DNA of 64,000 nt from positions 3,782,001 through 3,846,000 of the forward strand of contig NZ_CP009323.1 of assembly GCF_000959725.1 (NCBI RefSeq). Direction: 5' to 3'. This DNA comes from Burkholderia gladioli (lineage in GTDB: Bacteria > Pseudomonadota > Gammaproteobacteria > Burkholderiales > Burkholderiaceae). The position numbers were made by a program, and so were the translations under genes. Below, piece after piece: positions 1-32,200 of this stretch. Within the stretch, counting starts at the first letter, position 1; each line of letters begins with the position of its first letter. The notes beneath the pieces were generated by a model. That model searched no databases. It saw nothing but the letters and a program-made list of their open reading frames with translations, and had not been told where the DNA came from.

Positions 1-975
1 GCCCGCGGCGCGGCCCAGCACGATCGAGACCTGGGCCGTCATCGAGGTGCGCAGCGTGTGTCGGGGATTCGCGACGTCGAACAGGCCGTTGTAGTAGACC
101 GCCGTCTGGGTCTGCTGCTGCGATTGCTGGTATTGCGGCGAGCTGTCGGCGACGATCGATTCCGGCGCCGGCTCGATCGCCCTGAGCTGGCTCGCATAGG
201 GCTGGTCGGGCGCGCCGAGGATCGAGAAATGCACCGGCAGGCCGGGCTTGACGCGCACCACGTCGGCCTCCGAGATCTTCGCGCGCACCGTCATGGTGTC
301 GACGTTGGCGAGGATCATCAGCACCGGCACGATCTGCGCGGCCACCACCGTCTGCCCCGGCTGCGCCACCATCGCGATGATGTCGCCGTCCATCGGCGCG
401 GTGATGCGCGTGTAGGACAACTGTGCGCGCGCATTGTCGACCTGCACCGCCGACACGGTGATCTGCGCGTTCAGCGAGGCCACGTCGGCCTTGGTGGTCT
501 CGACATTGCCCTGCGCCACCTCGTAGTTGGCGCGCGAGCTGGCATCGTGCTGGAGCATGAAGGCCTGGCGCTCCTCCTCGTGCTGGTACTGCGTGAGCAG
601 CGCGAGCTTCGAATCGCGCTGGGCGCGCGCGCTGTCGAGCGAGGCCTGCGCGCTGCGCAGCGCGTTCTGCTGCAGCACCGGGTCGATTTCCGCGAGCAGT
701 TGCCCGCGCTTGACGTGATCGCCGAGCTTGACGGGAATCGACTTGATCTGGCCGTTGACCTGCGCGCCGATCGCGACCTGCTCGATCGGATGCAGGGTGC
801 CCGTGGCGAGCACGGTCTGCTCCATATCGGCGCGCCTGACTTCCGCGCTCAGGTATTGCGCGGGCGCGGGCCCTCGCGCGGCGCGCCAGGCAAGCAGCGC
901 GAGCAGCAGCACCGCGACGACCACACACGCCGCGAGCCAGGGCCTGCGTCGTGCGAACTGAACCGGGTTGGACAT
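1..975 (-). CDS. MacA/HlyD-type efflux periplasmic adaptor (partial, 3' end outside window)
   Basis: This is the membrane-fusion (adaptor) subunit of a tripartite exporter, most like MacA, which links an inner-membrane MacB-type ABC transporter to an outer-membrane channel. The ATG at 975-973 opens a frame with no stop to the window edge (325 codons). Seen: an N-terminal membrane anchor (residues about 13-30, rich in V, L and A), a lipoyl/barrel region around 55-95 (GTLHPIEQVAIGAQVNGQI), a long coiled-coil hairpin rich in A, Q and S at about 100-200, the second half-lipoyl (YTRITAPMDGDI) and a beta-barrel with YYNGLFDVANP. It follows the MbtH gene on the same strand after 241 nt, so it may be co-transcribed. 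Its place at the cluster edge suggests export of the peptide or self-protection; a macB partner would be expected just to the left. The family call is firm; the substrate is inferred. Confidence 0.9.
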   Translation of the reverse strand, partial: MSNPVQFARRRPWLAACVVVAVLLLALLAWRAARGPAPAQYLSAEVRRADMEQTVLATGTLHPIEQVAIGAQVNGQIKSIPVKLGDHVKRGQLLAEIDPVLQQNALRSAQASLDSARAQRDSKLALLTQYQHEEERQAFMLQHDASSRANYEVAQGNVETTKADVASLNAQITVSAVQVDNARAQLSYTRITAPMDGDIIAMVAQPGQTVVAAQIVPVLMILANVDTMTVRAKISEADVVRVKPGLPVHFSILGAPDQPYASQLRAIEPAPESIVADSSPQYQQSQQQTQTAVYYNGLFDVANPRHTLRTSMTAQVSIVLGRAAG

Positions 976-1131
976 GGATGTCCTGACTGTGAAGACGCTC
1001 GACGCACGCGCCGCGCGCGCGGCCGGCCGAGCGCGCGCCACCGGCGGCCCTCGGGGCGGGCCGGTCGCGTCGACTCGATCGATATGCCGCGGGCACGCCG
1101 CCACCCGCCTGCCGGCGAGCGTGAACCGACC

Positions 1132-1151
1132 CGCCGCATGTGCATGCGGCG
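1132..1151. repeat. Inverted repeat between mbtH-like gene and adaptor gene
   Basis: Two perfect 9-bp arms (CGCCGCATG and CATGCGGCG) are separated by TG. The repeat lies in the 241-nt gap between the MbtH stop (1217) and the adaptor start (975). No T-tract follows on either strand, so it is not a standard terminator. It could be a protein-binding palindrome or an RNA hairpin between two co-transcribed genes. The rest of the gap (976-1216) is GC-rich and shows no other signal. Confidence 0.4.
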
Positions 1152-1216
1152 CATCGTTCATACGACGTAATGGGAGCCGCCGGCACGCGCCCTCGATGCG
1201 CGCCGGCGAGGCGAAA

Positions 1217-1417
1217 TCAGTTGCCCATCTGCTGGCGCAGGCTGAGCGGACGCATGTCGGTCCAGACTTCGTTGATGTAGTCGAGGCAGACCTGCTTCGG
1301 GCCGGCCTTGCCGACGGCCTTCCAGCCGGCGGGAATTTCCTTGTATTCCGGCCAGATCGAATACTGCTCTTCGTGATTGACGACGACGGTATAGATTTCT
1401 TCGGTGGTTTCGCTCAC
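1217..1417 (-). CDS. mbtH: MbtH-like NRPS accessory protein
   Basis: MbtH-like proteins bind adenylation domains of NRPSs and are needed for their solubility or activity. The 66-aa protein has the full family signature: [10 protein letters not shown] near residue 14, IPAGWKAVG near 28, and a C-terminal block with [18 protein letters not shown]. The three family tryptophans are present at 22, 32 and 52. I chose the GTG at 1417-1415 because an AAGGAGA ribosome-binding site (1424-1430) sits 6 nt upstream and the length then fits the family. A longer in-frame ATG at 1495 would add 26 atypical residues. It is divergent from the 157-aa gene and faces the adaptor gene. As the only MbtH in the window, it probably serves several of the fourteen A domains here. 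Confidence 0.96.
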   Translation of the reverse strand: MSETTEEIYTVVVNHEEQYSIWPEYKEIPAGWKAVGKAGPKQVCLDYINEVWTDMRPLSLRQQMGN

Positions 1418-1987
1418 AACACGTCTCCTTGCAAGAAACAACGCGGCGGAAATTCTCTCGGTAAATCCGCCCGGTGAATTGATCGTTCGCATCACGAATC
1501 AACGAATTCGCTGCGAACGCCGTGACTAGTTTGAACGCTTTGCGTGACAGCCATGCTGCATGGCCGAACGGCCGGGAATCGGCTGCCGGCCCACGGAAAT
1601 TGCCGCGATTCCAAGGATTCCGTGGCCTGGTTCCATTCTGTTTTCGCGCCGTGATGGGATGTGAATTCGGTGTCTTTTACTCATCGACCCGGGTTTGCCC
1701 CGAGTCCTCCGACGTCACATTTTGAATCGATTGGACGCCTGAACAATTTCTCTTACCGTGAACAGAAGTTTGAACTACAATCCGTCCAAAATCAACGCCG
1801 CGTCACCAAAAAACCGCGCGCATTCGCTTCGAAAAATTCGCACTCCCGGACATGGCTGCGCGCATCTCGCGACGATCGTGCGGGCATCATCGAGGATGCT
1901 GCGAAAGCCGCACCGATTTCGCGCACAAGGCTGCTTTTTCTGTCTGTCCACCCCCCCGCAGAGCGGCACGGGATCCGAGGGAAAACC
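1418..1987. other. Divergent intergenic region upstream of mbtH and the left operon
   Basis: This 570-nt stretch holds no gene I can support. Its GC content is lower than that of the flanking genes, as expected for a control region. It contains the mbtH ribosome-binding site (1424-1430), a short inverted repeat (GCCATG-CTG-CATGGC, 1550-1564), the conserved promoter element at 1741-1797, a leader of about 200 nt and a GAGG ribosome-binding site just before the ATG at 1988. I could not identify a convincing promoter for mbtH on the minus strand. Confidence 0.7.
1741..1797 (+). promoter_or_regulatory. Conserved promoter element of the left operon (copy 1)
   Basis: A sigma70-like promoter: -35 TTACCG at 1753-1758, exactly 17 bp, then -10 TACAAT at 1776-1781. 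The 43 nt from 1741 to 1783 match the element upstream of the giant minus-strand operon (48559-48601, minus) at 39 positions. Weaker matching continues about 14 nt past the -10 box. The identity extends upstream of the -35 box (GAACAA, then TTCTCTTA), which hints at a shared activator site as well as the core promoter. Transcription would begin near 1788 and leave a leader of about 200 nt before the 157-aa gene. Confidence 0.7.
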
Positions 1988-2461
1988 ATGCAAGACAAGA
2001 CGCGATTCGCCGAGGAAATACGTGACCATGTCTGTCACGAACTGCTGACCGACGAGCTCGTCGAACTCGCCTTCGATGCCGGACTCGAGCGCGATGCGGT
2101 GCTCGACATCCTGCATCCGCTGCTGGTGCGCCATACGCCCTTCCACGCGGTTCGCCTGCTGCACTCGGTGCTGCCCGACGCGCACCTGACGCTGAAGGTG
2201 CTGGACACCACGCTGGCCGCCCTGCGCGCGCTGCGCGGCGACGCCTGGCAGGCCCGCACGCTGCGCGACACGGTGCAGCGCGCCGCCGCCGAGCATGCGC
2301 TGGCGCCGGCCGACGCGCAGGCGATCTGCACCGGCTGGATGCTGTTCGGCACGTCCTCGCTGGAACTCTATTCGAGCATGCAGGCGCTGGGCCGCGAGCA
2401 GGTGTGCCGGCGCTGCGAGACCGCGCTCGAAGCGCTGCGCGCCGGCGTGCTGGTGAGCTGA
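1988..2461 (+). CDS. Conserved small protein of unknown family (157 aa), paralogue of the 155-aa protein at 47713-48180
   Basis: I do not recognise this family. The protein is rich in Leu and Ala, has no signal peptide or membrane segment, and looks all-helical. It aligns from end to end with the 155-aa protein at 47713-48180. Shared features: an N-terminal RFAE(E/D)(I/L)R(A/D)HV followed by L(L/S)(T/S)DEL(V/I)ELA and AGL(E/D)RD; a central P(L)L..PF....LLH; a C-terminal CxxWMLFG, then (S/A)SMQ, GRE, RCE.AL, and an identical final VS. Start: the ATG at 1988 has GAGG upstream. It is the first gene of a tight operon (3 nt to the racemase gene). Both paralogues are the first gene of their operon behind the same promoter element, so a role in regulating or assisting the pathway is plausible but unproven. 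Confidence 0.85.
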   Translation: MQDKTRFAEEIRDHVCHELLTDELVELAFDAGLERDAVLDILHPLLVRHTPFHAVRLLHSVLPDAHLTLKVLDTTLAALRALRGDAWQARTLRDTVQRAAAEHALAPADAQAICTGWMLFGTSSLELYSSMQALGREQVCRRCETALEALRAGVLVS

Positions 2462-2464
2462 ACC

Positions 2465-3229
2465 ATGATCGGCATCCTTGGCGGCATGGGACCGCATGCG
2501 GGCGCCTTGCTGGTGGAACGGCTCACTGCCCTGCATCACGCCGCGCGCCGCGACCAGGATCATCCGCGCGTGCTCCTCTACTCGAACAGCCAGATCCCCA
2601 ACCGGGTGGACGCGATCCTCGGGCGCGGCCCCTCGCCGGTGCCCGAGATCGCCGAATCGCTCGACCTGCTGGCGCGCTGCGGCGCGCAGTTCGCGGCGAT
2701 CGCCTGCAATACCGCGCATGTGTTCCTCGACGAGATCCGCTCGCGCGCGACGCTGCCCGTGATCGACATGATCGCGGCCACCAGCGAGCGGCTCGCGCAA
2801 CTGGGCCTGCACCGCGTGGCGCTGCTGGCCACCGAGGGCACCGTCGCCAGCGGCCTCTACCAGCACCCGCTGGAGGCGGCCGGCATCGAGGTGGTGGTGC
2901 CCGACGCGGCGGGCCAGGCGCTGGTGTCCGCGGCGATCTACGATCCGCTGCGCGGCATCAAGGCCAGCGCCTCGCCGCTCGATGCGCGGATGCTCGGCGA
3001 ACTCGCGCGCGTGTCCGAGACGCTGCTCGAAGGCGATCGCGCGCAAGCCCTGCTGATCGCCTGTACCGATTTGTCGATTGCCTATCGTCATCCCCTGCTC
3101 GCCGGCCTGCCCTCGCTCGATGCGCTCGACGAACTGGCCCATGCCTGCCTCGAGCGCGTGGGTATCGCGCGCGATGCCGCTGCCGATCCGTCCTCGCCGC
3201 ACCGCCCCCAATCCCTGGAGATCCAATAA
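2465..3229 (+). CDS. Aspartate/glutamate racemase family protein
   Basis: 254-aa member of the cofactor-independent Asp/Glu/hydantoin racemase family, which moves the alpha proton of an amino acid between two cysteines. Seen: the N-terminal GILGGMGP loop, the first catalytic cysteine in IACNTAH (Cys81), SNSQIPNR near 40, and the second cysteine in LIACTDLS (Cys200), corresponding to CTEL in aspartate racemases. The length is normal for the family. The gene starts 3 nt after the 157-aa gene and its TAA abuts the ATG of the dioxygenase gene, so the three are almost certainly one operon. It may supply a D-amino acid, for example D-Asp, to an A domain or another step. The dual E/C domains already provide D-residues, so its exact purpose is open. 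Confidence 0.88.
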   Translation: MIGILGGMGPHAGALLVERLTALHHAARRDQDHPRVLLYSNSQIPNRVDAILGRGPSPVPEIAESLDLLARCGAQFAAIACNTAHVFLDEIRSRATLPVIDMIAATSERLAQLGLHRVALLATEGTVASGLYQHPLEAAGIEVVVPDAAGQALVSAAIYDPLRGIKASASPLDARMLGELARVSETLLEGDRAQALLIACTDLSIAYRHPLLAGLPSLDALDELAHACLERVGIARDAAADPSSPHRPQSLEIQ

Positions 3230-4189
3230 ATGCCTTCGCGCGTGTTGCCCGTGTTGTGGGAAAAAGACCGCTGCCCCCTGCCCTCGCTCGACCTCACCTC
3301 GCCGGCCCTGCCGGCCGACACGCTGGCACGCTTCGGCGAGCAGCTGGCCGAGACCGGCGCGATCCTGCTGCGCGGTTTCGAGGTGGCCTCCACCGAGGCG
3401 CTGGCTCGCGCGGTCGCCGCGCTGGGCGGCAAGCCGATGCCCTATGTCGAGGGCAACTCGCCGCGCACCAAGCTCGACGCCGGCGAGGTCTACACCTCGA
3501 CCGAGCATCCGCCCGAAGCCTTCATCTCGATGCACAACGAGCTGTCCTACAGCGCCAGCTGGCCCAACCGCCTCTACTTCTGCTGCGTCACGCCCGCGGC
3601 CAGCGGCGGCCACACCCTGCTGGCCTCCAGCGCCGCGATCCTCGCCGATCTCGACGCGGCGGTGCGCGACGAGTTCGAGGCCAGGGGCGTGCTCTACATC
3701 CGCAACCTGCACGGCGGCCGCGGCATGCAGCTCGGCCCGTCCTGGCAGGACAGCTTCGAGACCACCGAGCGCGCCGAGGTCGAGGCGCATTGCACGCGCC
3801 ACCGGATCGAATTCGACTGGCGCGCCGACGGCGCGCTGCGCCTGCTCGCGCGCCGCCCCGCCAGCATCCGGCATCCGCTCACCGGCCAGCGCGTCTGGTT
3901 CAACCAGGCCGACCAGTTCCATCCCTCCACCAACAGCGCCGACGTCCACGAGGCGCTGCTCGAGGTATTCGGCGACGATCCCTTCGCGTTTCCACAGCAC
4001 GCCGCCTTCGGCGACGGCGGCCCGATCCCCGACGCGACGCTCGCGCATATCCGCGAAGTCAGCGAGCGCCACACGCAGCGATTCGACTGGCAACGCGGCG
4101 ACTGCCTGGTGATCGACAACCTGCTGGTCAGCCACGGACGTTCTCCCTTCACCGGCCAGCGCAAGGTGCTGGTGGCCATGAGCCTCTGA
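3230..4189 (+). CDS. SyrP-like Fe(II)/2-oxoglutarate dioxygenase (probable amino-acid beta-hydroxylase)
   Basis: 319-aa TauD/clavaminate-synthase-like dioxygenase, closest in pattern to SyrP, which beta-hydroxylates a carrier-bound Asp in syringomycin synthesis. Iron ligands visible: His102 and Glu104 in MHNELSYSASWP, and His302 in LLVSHGRSPFTGQRK. The nearby Arg304 and Arg311 are candidates for binding 2-oxoglutarate. Other family hallmarks are GGHTLLA, the RHPLTGQRVWFNQADQFH block, and WQRGDCLVIDN before the distal His. The start directly follows the racemase stop, with GGAG 9 nt upstream. A terminator follows at 4210. The likely substrate is a PCP-bound residue of the lipopeptide; the two Asn modules (and the unassigned ones) are candidates. 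Family certain, substrate inferred. Confidence 0.9.
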   Translation: MPSRVLPVLWEKDRCPLPSLDLTSPALPADTLARFGEQLAETGAILLRGFEVASTEALARAVAALGGKPMPYVEGNSPRTKLDAGEVYTSTEHPPEAFISMHNELSYSASWPNRLYFCCVTPAASGGHTLLASSAAILADLDAAVRDEFEARGVLYIRNLHGGRGMQLGPSWQDSFETTERAEVEAHCTRHRIEFDWRADGALRLLARRPASIRHPLTGQRVWFNQADQFHPSTNSADVHEALLEVFGDDPFAFPQHAAFGDGGPIPDATLAHIREVSERHTQRFDWQRGDCLVIDNLLVSHGRSPFTGQRKVLVAMSL

Positions 4190-4209
4190 TTCGTCGCCTG
4201 CTTCCGCCA

Positions 4210-4243
4210 CGGCGCGGCTCGTGATACGGGCCGCGCCGTTTTT
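4210..4243 (+). terminator. Rho-independent terminator of the left operon
   Basis: A perfect 9-bp GC-rich stem (CGGCGCGGC at 4210-4218, GCCGCGCCG at 4230-4238) with an 11-nt loop is followed directly by five T residues (4239-4243). It begins 21 nt after the dioxygenase stop codon. It separates the plus-strand operon from the convergent NRPS-B gene. Confidence 0.9.
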
Positions 4244-4303
4244 CATGGCGCATCGCATTGCGTTCCGTTTCCCGTTGCCTGCCCGTGCCGCGCTTCACGC
4301 CAT

Positions 4304-4338
4304 CGGGCGCGCGGCCAGGACCCGGGCCGCCGCGCCCG
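4304..4338 (-). terminator. GC-rich hairpin just past the NRPS-B stop (possible terminator)
   Basis: A long stem with one bulged base (4304-4316 pairing with 4325-4338, arms CGGGCGCGCGGCC and GGCCGCCGCGCCCG) lies 7 nt downstream of the NRPS-B stop on the minus strand. There is no T-tract, so it may act as an RNA 3'-end stabiliser or a Rho-assisted stop rather than a classical terminator. Confidence 0.35.
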
Positions 4339-4345
4339 CGGCGCC

Positions 4346-26211
<21,866 letters not shown>

Positions 26212-26215
<4 letters not shown>

Positions 26216-29200
26216 ATGCGCAGCTCCACGGTGCGATTGGCGTCGGCTTGCGCCTTGTTGCGGGCGGACGCCTGGGGAATACGGTTGGGCGGTACCACGA
26301 TGGACTGCTGCGGCTCGCGGCCGACCGACCCGGCCAGCGCGGCGAGCGTGGGCGCGCCGAACAGCGCGCGCACGTCGGCATGCAGGCCGGCCTCGCGCAT
26401 CCGCTCGGTCAGCGAGATGGCCAGCAGCGAATGGCCGCCCAGTTCGAAGAAATTGTCATGACGGCCCACCGGCTCGACGCCGAGCACCTCGCCCCAGATG
26501 CGGGCCAGCTGCGTCTCGATCTCGCCTTGCGGCGCCTCGTAGGCGCGGCGCGCGTAGGCACTCGCGTCGGGCGCGGGCAGCGCGGCGCGCTCGAGCTTGC
26601 CGTTGGCGGTCAGCGGCCAGGCGTCGAGCCGCACGTAGGCGGCCGGCACCATGTAGTCCGGCAGGCGGCCCAGCAGGGCCGCGCGCAGCGCCTCGCCGGA
26701 CGGGGCCTCGAGCGGCGGCTCGCCGGCCTCGGCCGCCGCCGCCGTGTAGTAGGCCACCAGCCGCAGGTCCGGCTCGCCGGGCTTGCCGCCGTGGCCGGTG
26801 CCTGCCTGATTTCCGGCCTGGTGGTCGGCGGGCGCGCCGAATTCACGCGCCAGCACCACGGCATCGCGCACGCCGGGCAGCGCGGCGACGGCCGCCGCGA
26901 TCTCGCCCAGTTCGATGCGAAAGCCCCGGATCTTGACCTGCTCGTCGTTGCGGCCCAGGTAGTCGAGGCTACCGTCGGCCAGGCGCCGCGCCAGGTCGCC
27001 GGTGCGATACAGGCGCGAGCCGGGCGCGCCGAACGGGTTCGGCACGAAGCGCTCGGCCGTCAGTGCCGGGCGGCCCAGGTAGCCGCGCGCCAGCCCCGCG
27101 CCCGCGATGTACAGCTCGCCCGCCACGCCCTCGGGCACCGCTTCGCGCCGCTCGTCGAGCAGGTAGGCGCCCAGGTCCGGCAGCGCGTGCCCGATCGGGC
27201 TGCCGGCGCGCTCGGCGTCGCCGGCCTCCAGCGCCCGGTAGCTGACGTGCACCGTGGTTTCGGTGATGCCGTACATGTTCGCGAGCCGCGTGGCCGCGTT
27301 GCGCGGGTCCGCGTACCAGGGCGCGAGCATGCCCGGATCGAGCGCCTCGCCGCCGAATATCACGTGACGAAGCCGGTGCGTGGCGCTGCTGGCACGTTGC
27401 GCCGCGATCAGTTGACGGAACGCGCTCGGCGTCTGGTTCAACACCGTCACGCCGGTCTCGCCCAGCAGCGCATGGAAGGCTTCCGGCGACTGCGCCACCG
27501 GCTTGGGCACGATCACCAGGCGCCCGCCCGCGAGCAGCGCGCCCCAGATCTCCCAGACCGAGAAGTCGAAGGCGAAGGAATGGAACAGCGTCCAGACATC
27601 GTCGTGGTCGAAGCCGAATGCGTCCTGGGTGGCCGAGAACAGGCGCAGCACGTTGGCGTGCGTGACGGTCACGCCCTTGGGCTGGCCGGTGGAGCCCGAG
27701 GTGTAGATCACGTAGGCGAGCTGCTCGGGCAGCACGGGCGCGGCGGTGAAATCGTCGGGCGCGGCTGCCGTGCAGTTTTCGAGCAGCAGCGTCGAGGAGG
27801 CCGCCGCCAGCGCGGGGACGCTGTCGAGCAGGGCCTGGCTGGTCAGCAGCACGGCGGGCGCGCTGTCGTCGAGCATGTAGCCCAGGCGCTGGGCCGGATA
27901 AGCGGGATCGAGCGGCACGTAGGCGGCGCCGGCCTTGAGGATGCCGAGCACGCCGGCGACCAGGTCGAAACCGCGCTCGACGCAGAGGGCGACCCGTTGA
28001 TCGGCGCCCACGCCGCGCTCGCGCAGCGCATGCGCGATGCGATTGGCGCGCGTATCGAGTTCGCCGTAGGCGAGCGACTGCCCGTCATGCAGCAGCGCAA
28101 TCGCCTCGGGCGCGCGCCGTGCCTGCGCCTCGAAGCGCCGCGCCAGCCCGCCCTCGACTACATAACCTGCTCGAGGCGCGCTGGCCGCCAGCACCGCCTC
28201 GCGCTCCGCCGGCGGCAGCACCGCCACCTCGCGCAGCAGCGGCGCGGCCGTGCCGTCGAGCGCCTCGACGATACCGAGCAGGGCCGCCTCGACATAGGCC
28301 GCGATGCGCGCGCCGTCGATCCCGCCGGTGGCCAGCACGGTCATGCCGAAACCCTCGCCCAGATCGTCCACCGACAGCGTCAGCGGATAGTTGGTGCGCT
28401 CCTCGGAACCGAGCGACTCGATCCCCTGCCAGGCCGTGCGCGCCTCGCCCGAATACTGGTCGAGCGCGTCGTAGCGGTAGTTCAGCAGCGCGCTGAACAG
28501 CGGCGCCGGCGCCTTCACGCCGCTGCACTGGCGCGCCAGCGCGAGCGGCGCGTGCTCGTGGCGCAGCAGTTGCGTGAGCGTGCCGTGCGCGCGGCGCACC
28601 GCCTCGCGCACGCCGCCGTCCAGCGCGATGCGAACCGGCAGCGTATTGATGAACATGCCCAGCGCGCGCTCGGCACCGGCCGAGCCTTGCATGCGGCCGA
28701 ACAGCACCGTGCCGAACACCACGCCGTCAGGCTGCGCGCGCGGCCCCGAGGTGCGGTCGATCACCCGCGCCCAGGCCAGGTGGAACAGGCTGGCCGCGCT
28801 CACGCCCAGCGCGCGTGCCGCGGCGCGCAGGCGAACGGCCAGCGCGCCATCCAGGGCATGGCGCGTCTCGCGCGTGCGATGCCCCTCGTCCCGCGTGTCG
28901 CCCAGCCCGAACGGCAGCGCCGGCTCGGTGATGTCGCCGAGCATCTCGCGGAAGAAGGCCTCGTGCTCGGCGCGGCTCACGCCGAGCCTGGCCTGGGCCA
29001 CGTAGTTGCGGAACGGCACCGAGGGCGCGAGCGTCTGCGGCGCGTCCAGCAGGAAGGCGCGAACCTCGCGCTCGACGCTGTCGAGCGCGGTGTGGTCGAG
29101 CACCAGGTGATGGAACAGCACCAGCATCAGCCAGCGCCCGGCCGCCGCGTCGTGGGCGACCACGGCGCGCATCAGCGGCGCGCGCGCCAGGTCGAGCTTG

Positions 29201-32200
29201 ATGCGGCGCGCGTCGAAGCGCTCGCGCAGTTGCCGGCCCGGGTCCTCGCCGGCTTCCAGCTCGACCGTCTCGACCTCGATCGGCGCCTCGCGCCAGACCA
29301 CCTGCACCGGCTCGGGCAGCCCCGTCCAGTGCACCGCCGTGCGCAGGATGTCGTGACGCGCGATCACCTGCTGCAGCGCGCCGAGGAAGGCGTCGAGCCG
29401 CTCGCGGCCGTCGAAGGCGAACAGGCTGTTGAGCAGGTACGGGTCGCCCTGCTCGGCCATCAGGTGATGGAACAGCACGCCCTCCTGCAGCGGCGCGAGC
29501 GGATAGATGTCCTGCACGTTGGCCGCCCCGCCCGGTACGGCCGCCACCAGCGCGTCGAGCTGGGCCTGGCTGAGGCTCACCAGCGGCAGCAGCGCCGGCG
29601 TGAGGTGGGTGGTGCCCGGCGCGATGGCGTTGGGCGGCACCGTCACCTGCGCCTCGCCCGCCTGGCCCGAGCCGATCGCCTCGGCCAGCGCGGCCAGGTC
29701 GGCCGCGCCGAACAGCAGGCGCACGTCGGCATGCAGGCCGAGCGCGCGCATCCGCTCGATCACGCCGATGGCCAGCAGCGAATGTCCGCCCAGCGCGAAG
29801 AAGTTGTCGTGCCGGCCGACCTGCGCGATGCCGAGCACCTCGCTCCAGATCCGCGCCAGCGTGTTTTCCAGCTCGCCTTGCGGGGCCATGTAGCCGCCGC
29901 GCGCATAGGCCTGGTCGTCGGGATCGGGCAGTGCCTTGCGGTCGGGCTTGCCGTTGCGCGTGAGCGGCAGCGCCGCCAGCCAGACGTAGGCGGACGGCAG
30001 CATGTACTCGGGCAGCAGCGGCAGCAGGTGCTGGCGCAGCGCCTCGCCGTCCACCGCCTGGGTGTCGCCGTGGCAGGTGTAGTAGGCCACCAGCCGCTTG
30101 CCGGCCAGCCCGCCGGCAGGCTCGGCACGCGCCACCACCAGCGCGTCGCGCACCGCCGGATGGCGCATCAGCTTCGCGCCGATCTCGCCCAGTTCGATGC
30201 GGAAGCCGCGCAGCTTGACCTGGTCGTCGTCGCGGCCGAGGAATTCGACGCGGCCGTCCGGCAGCCAGCGCGCCAGGTCGCCGGTGCGATACATGCGGCT
30301 GCCGGGCATGCCGGCCGGATCGGGCAGGAAGCGCTCGGCGCTCAGGCCCGGGCGATCGAGATAACCGTGGGCGAGCCCTTCTCCGCCCACGTACAGCTCG
30401 CCCGCCACGCCCACCGGCTGCGGCTCGCCGCGCGCGTCGAGCACGTAGACACGGGTGTTCGACAGCGCGCGGCCGATCGGCACCGAGCGCGCCGCGCCGA
30501 TCGTGGCGTCCAGCGGACAGAACATCGAGAAGGTGGTGGCCTCGGTCGGGCCGTACACGCTCATCAATTGCCGCGGGGCGCCGCGCTCCAGCACGCGCGC
30601 CATGTGTTCCGGGGTCAGCAGGTCGCCGCCCACCATCAGGTAGCGCAACCGGGCGAAGGCCGGCAGCAGCGTGTCGAGATGCTGGTCGAACAGGCCGACC
30701 GTCATGAACAGCACGTCCACGCCGTGCGAGAGCAGCGCGTCGCGCAGGCCCGTGGGCGACAGCAGGGTGGCCGGGTCGATCACCACGCTGCGTCCGCCGT
30801 TGAGCAGCGGCCCCCAGACTTCCAGGGTGCTGGCATCGAAGGCCGGGTTCGAGGCGAAGCCGAAGCGATCGGCCGGGCCGAACTCGGCGTAGCCGCAGTT
30901 CAGCACCAGGCGCGTGATCGCGCGCTGCGGCACCACCACGCCCTTGGGCGTGCCGGTCGAGCCCGAGGTGTACATGATGTAGGCCGGCGCTTCGGCGCAG
31001 GCCGCCAGCGCGGGCGCGCTGGACGCGCAACGCGCCAGCTCGCCCGAGGCGGCCAGCGTGTCGAGGTCGATGCGCGTCGGGCCGGCTTGCGTCGCGTCGA
31101 ATTCGGGCGCGGCCAGCGAGGAATGCGCGAGCAGCAGGCGCGCGCCGCAGTCCTCCAGCATGAAGCGCAGCCGCTCGGGCGGCGCCGCGCTGTCGAGCGG
31201 CACGTAGACGGCGCCGCACTTGAGCACGGCCAGCTCCGCCACCACCAGCTCGATCGAGCGCTCCAGCAGCAGCGCGACGCGCGTGCCGCTCGTCACGCCG
31301 CGCTCGCCCAGGTAGTGCGCGAGACGGTTGGCGCGCTGCTCCAGTTCGCCGTAGCTGAGCGTGAGGCTGCCGTGTTCGAGCGCGATCGCCTCGGGCGAGC
31401 GGGCCGCTTGCGCCTCGAACAGCGCGCTCAGGCCCGCCTCGCGCGGATAGTCGGCGCCGGTGGCGTTCCAGCCGTTGAGGACCTGTTCTCGCTCGGCCGC
31501 CGGCAGCACGTCCAGCTCGCGCACGGCGCGCGTGCCGTCCTGCTCCAGCGCGTCGAGCATCGCGCGCAGTGCCTGCTCGACGTAGCCGGCGATGCTCGCG
31601 CCGTCGAGCGTGTCGATCACATGCACCATCAGGCCGAAGCCGGCCTGGCGATCGTCGACCGACAGCGTCAACGGGTAGTTGGTGCGCTCCTCGGAACGCA
31701 CCGTCTCGATGCCCTGCCAGGCCTGCAGCGTCTGCTCGGCGTCCTGGGCGGCATCGTCGTGGCGGTAGTTCAGCAGCGCGCTGAACAGCGGCGCCGGCGC
31801 CTGCACGCCGCTGCACTGCTGGGCCAGCGCCAGCGGCGCGTGCTCGTGGCGCAGCAGCTCGGTGAGCGTGGCGTGGGTGCGCCGGATCGCCTCGCGCACG
31901 CCGTCGGCCAGGCCGATGCGCACCGGCAGGGTGTTGATGAACATGCCCAGCGCGTGCTCGGTCTCGCTGCTGCCCTGCATGCGCCCGAACAGCACCGTGC
32001 CGAATACCACGTCGTCGCGGCCGGCCGCGCGGCCCACCACCTGGGCCCAGGCGAGGTGGAACAGACTGGCGGCGCTCACGCCCAGCTCGCGCGCGTGATG
32101 GCGAATCCGCCCCGCCAGCGCGGCCTCCAGCTCCACGCGCGTCTCGCCGATGCCGTGCCCCTCGCCCTGCGTGTCCTGCAGGCCGAACGGCAGGCTCGGC

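Noticed and set aside
41..75. Suspected frameshift in the MacA-like gene near the left edge
   Set aside because: Careful re-reading of the reverse complement gives a continuous frame (VANPRHTLRTSMTAQVS) to the window edge.
1510..1545. Partial resemblance to the conserved promoter (CCGTGA and AGTTTGAAC) near mbtH
   Set aside because: The spacing differs and no TACAAT follows. It is probably chance.
1758..1797. Short leader peptides starting at GTG within the conserved promoter element (both begin with a residue pattern ending SLNYNP)
   Set aside because: The reading frames agree between the two copies, but conservation is just as strong upstream of the GTG, substitutions are mostly not silent, and no ribosome-binding site precedes it. 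A promoter explains the conservation better.
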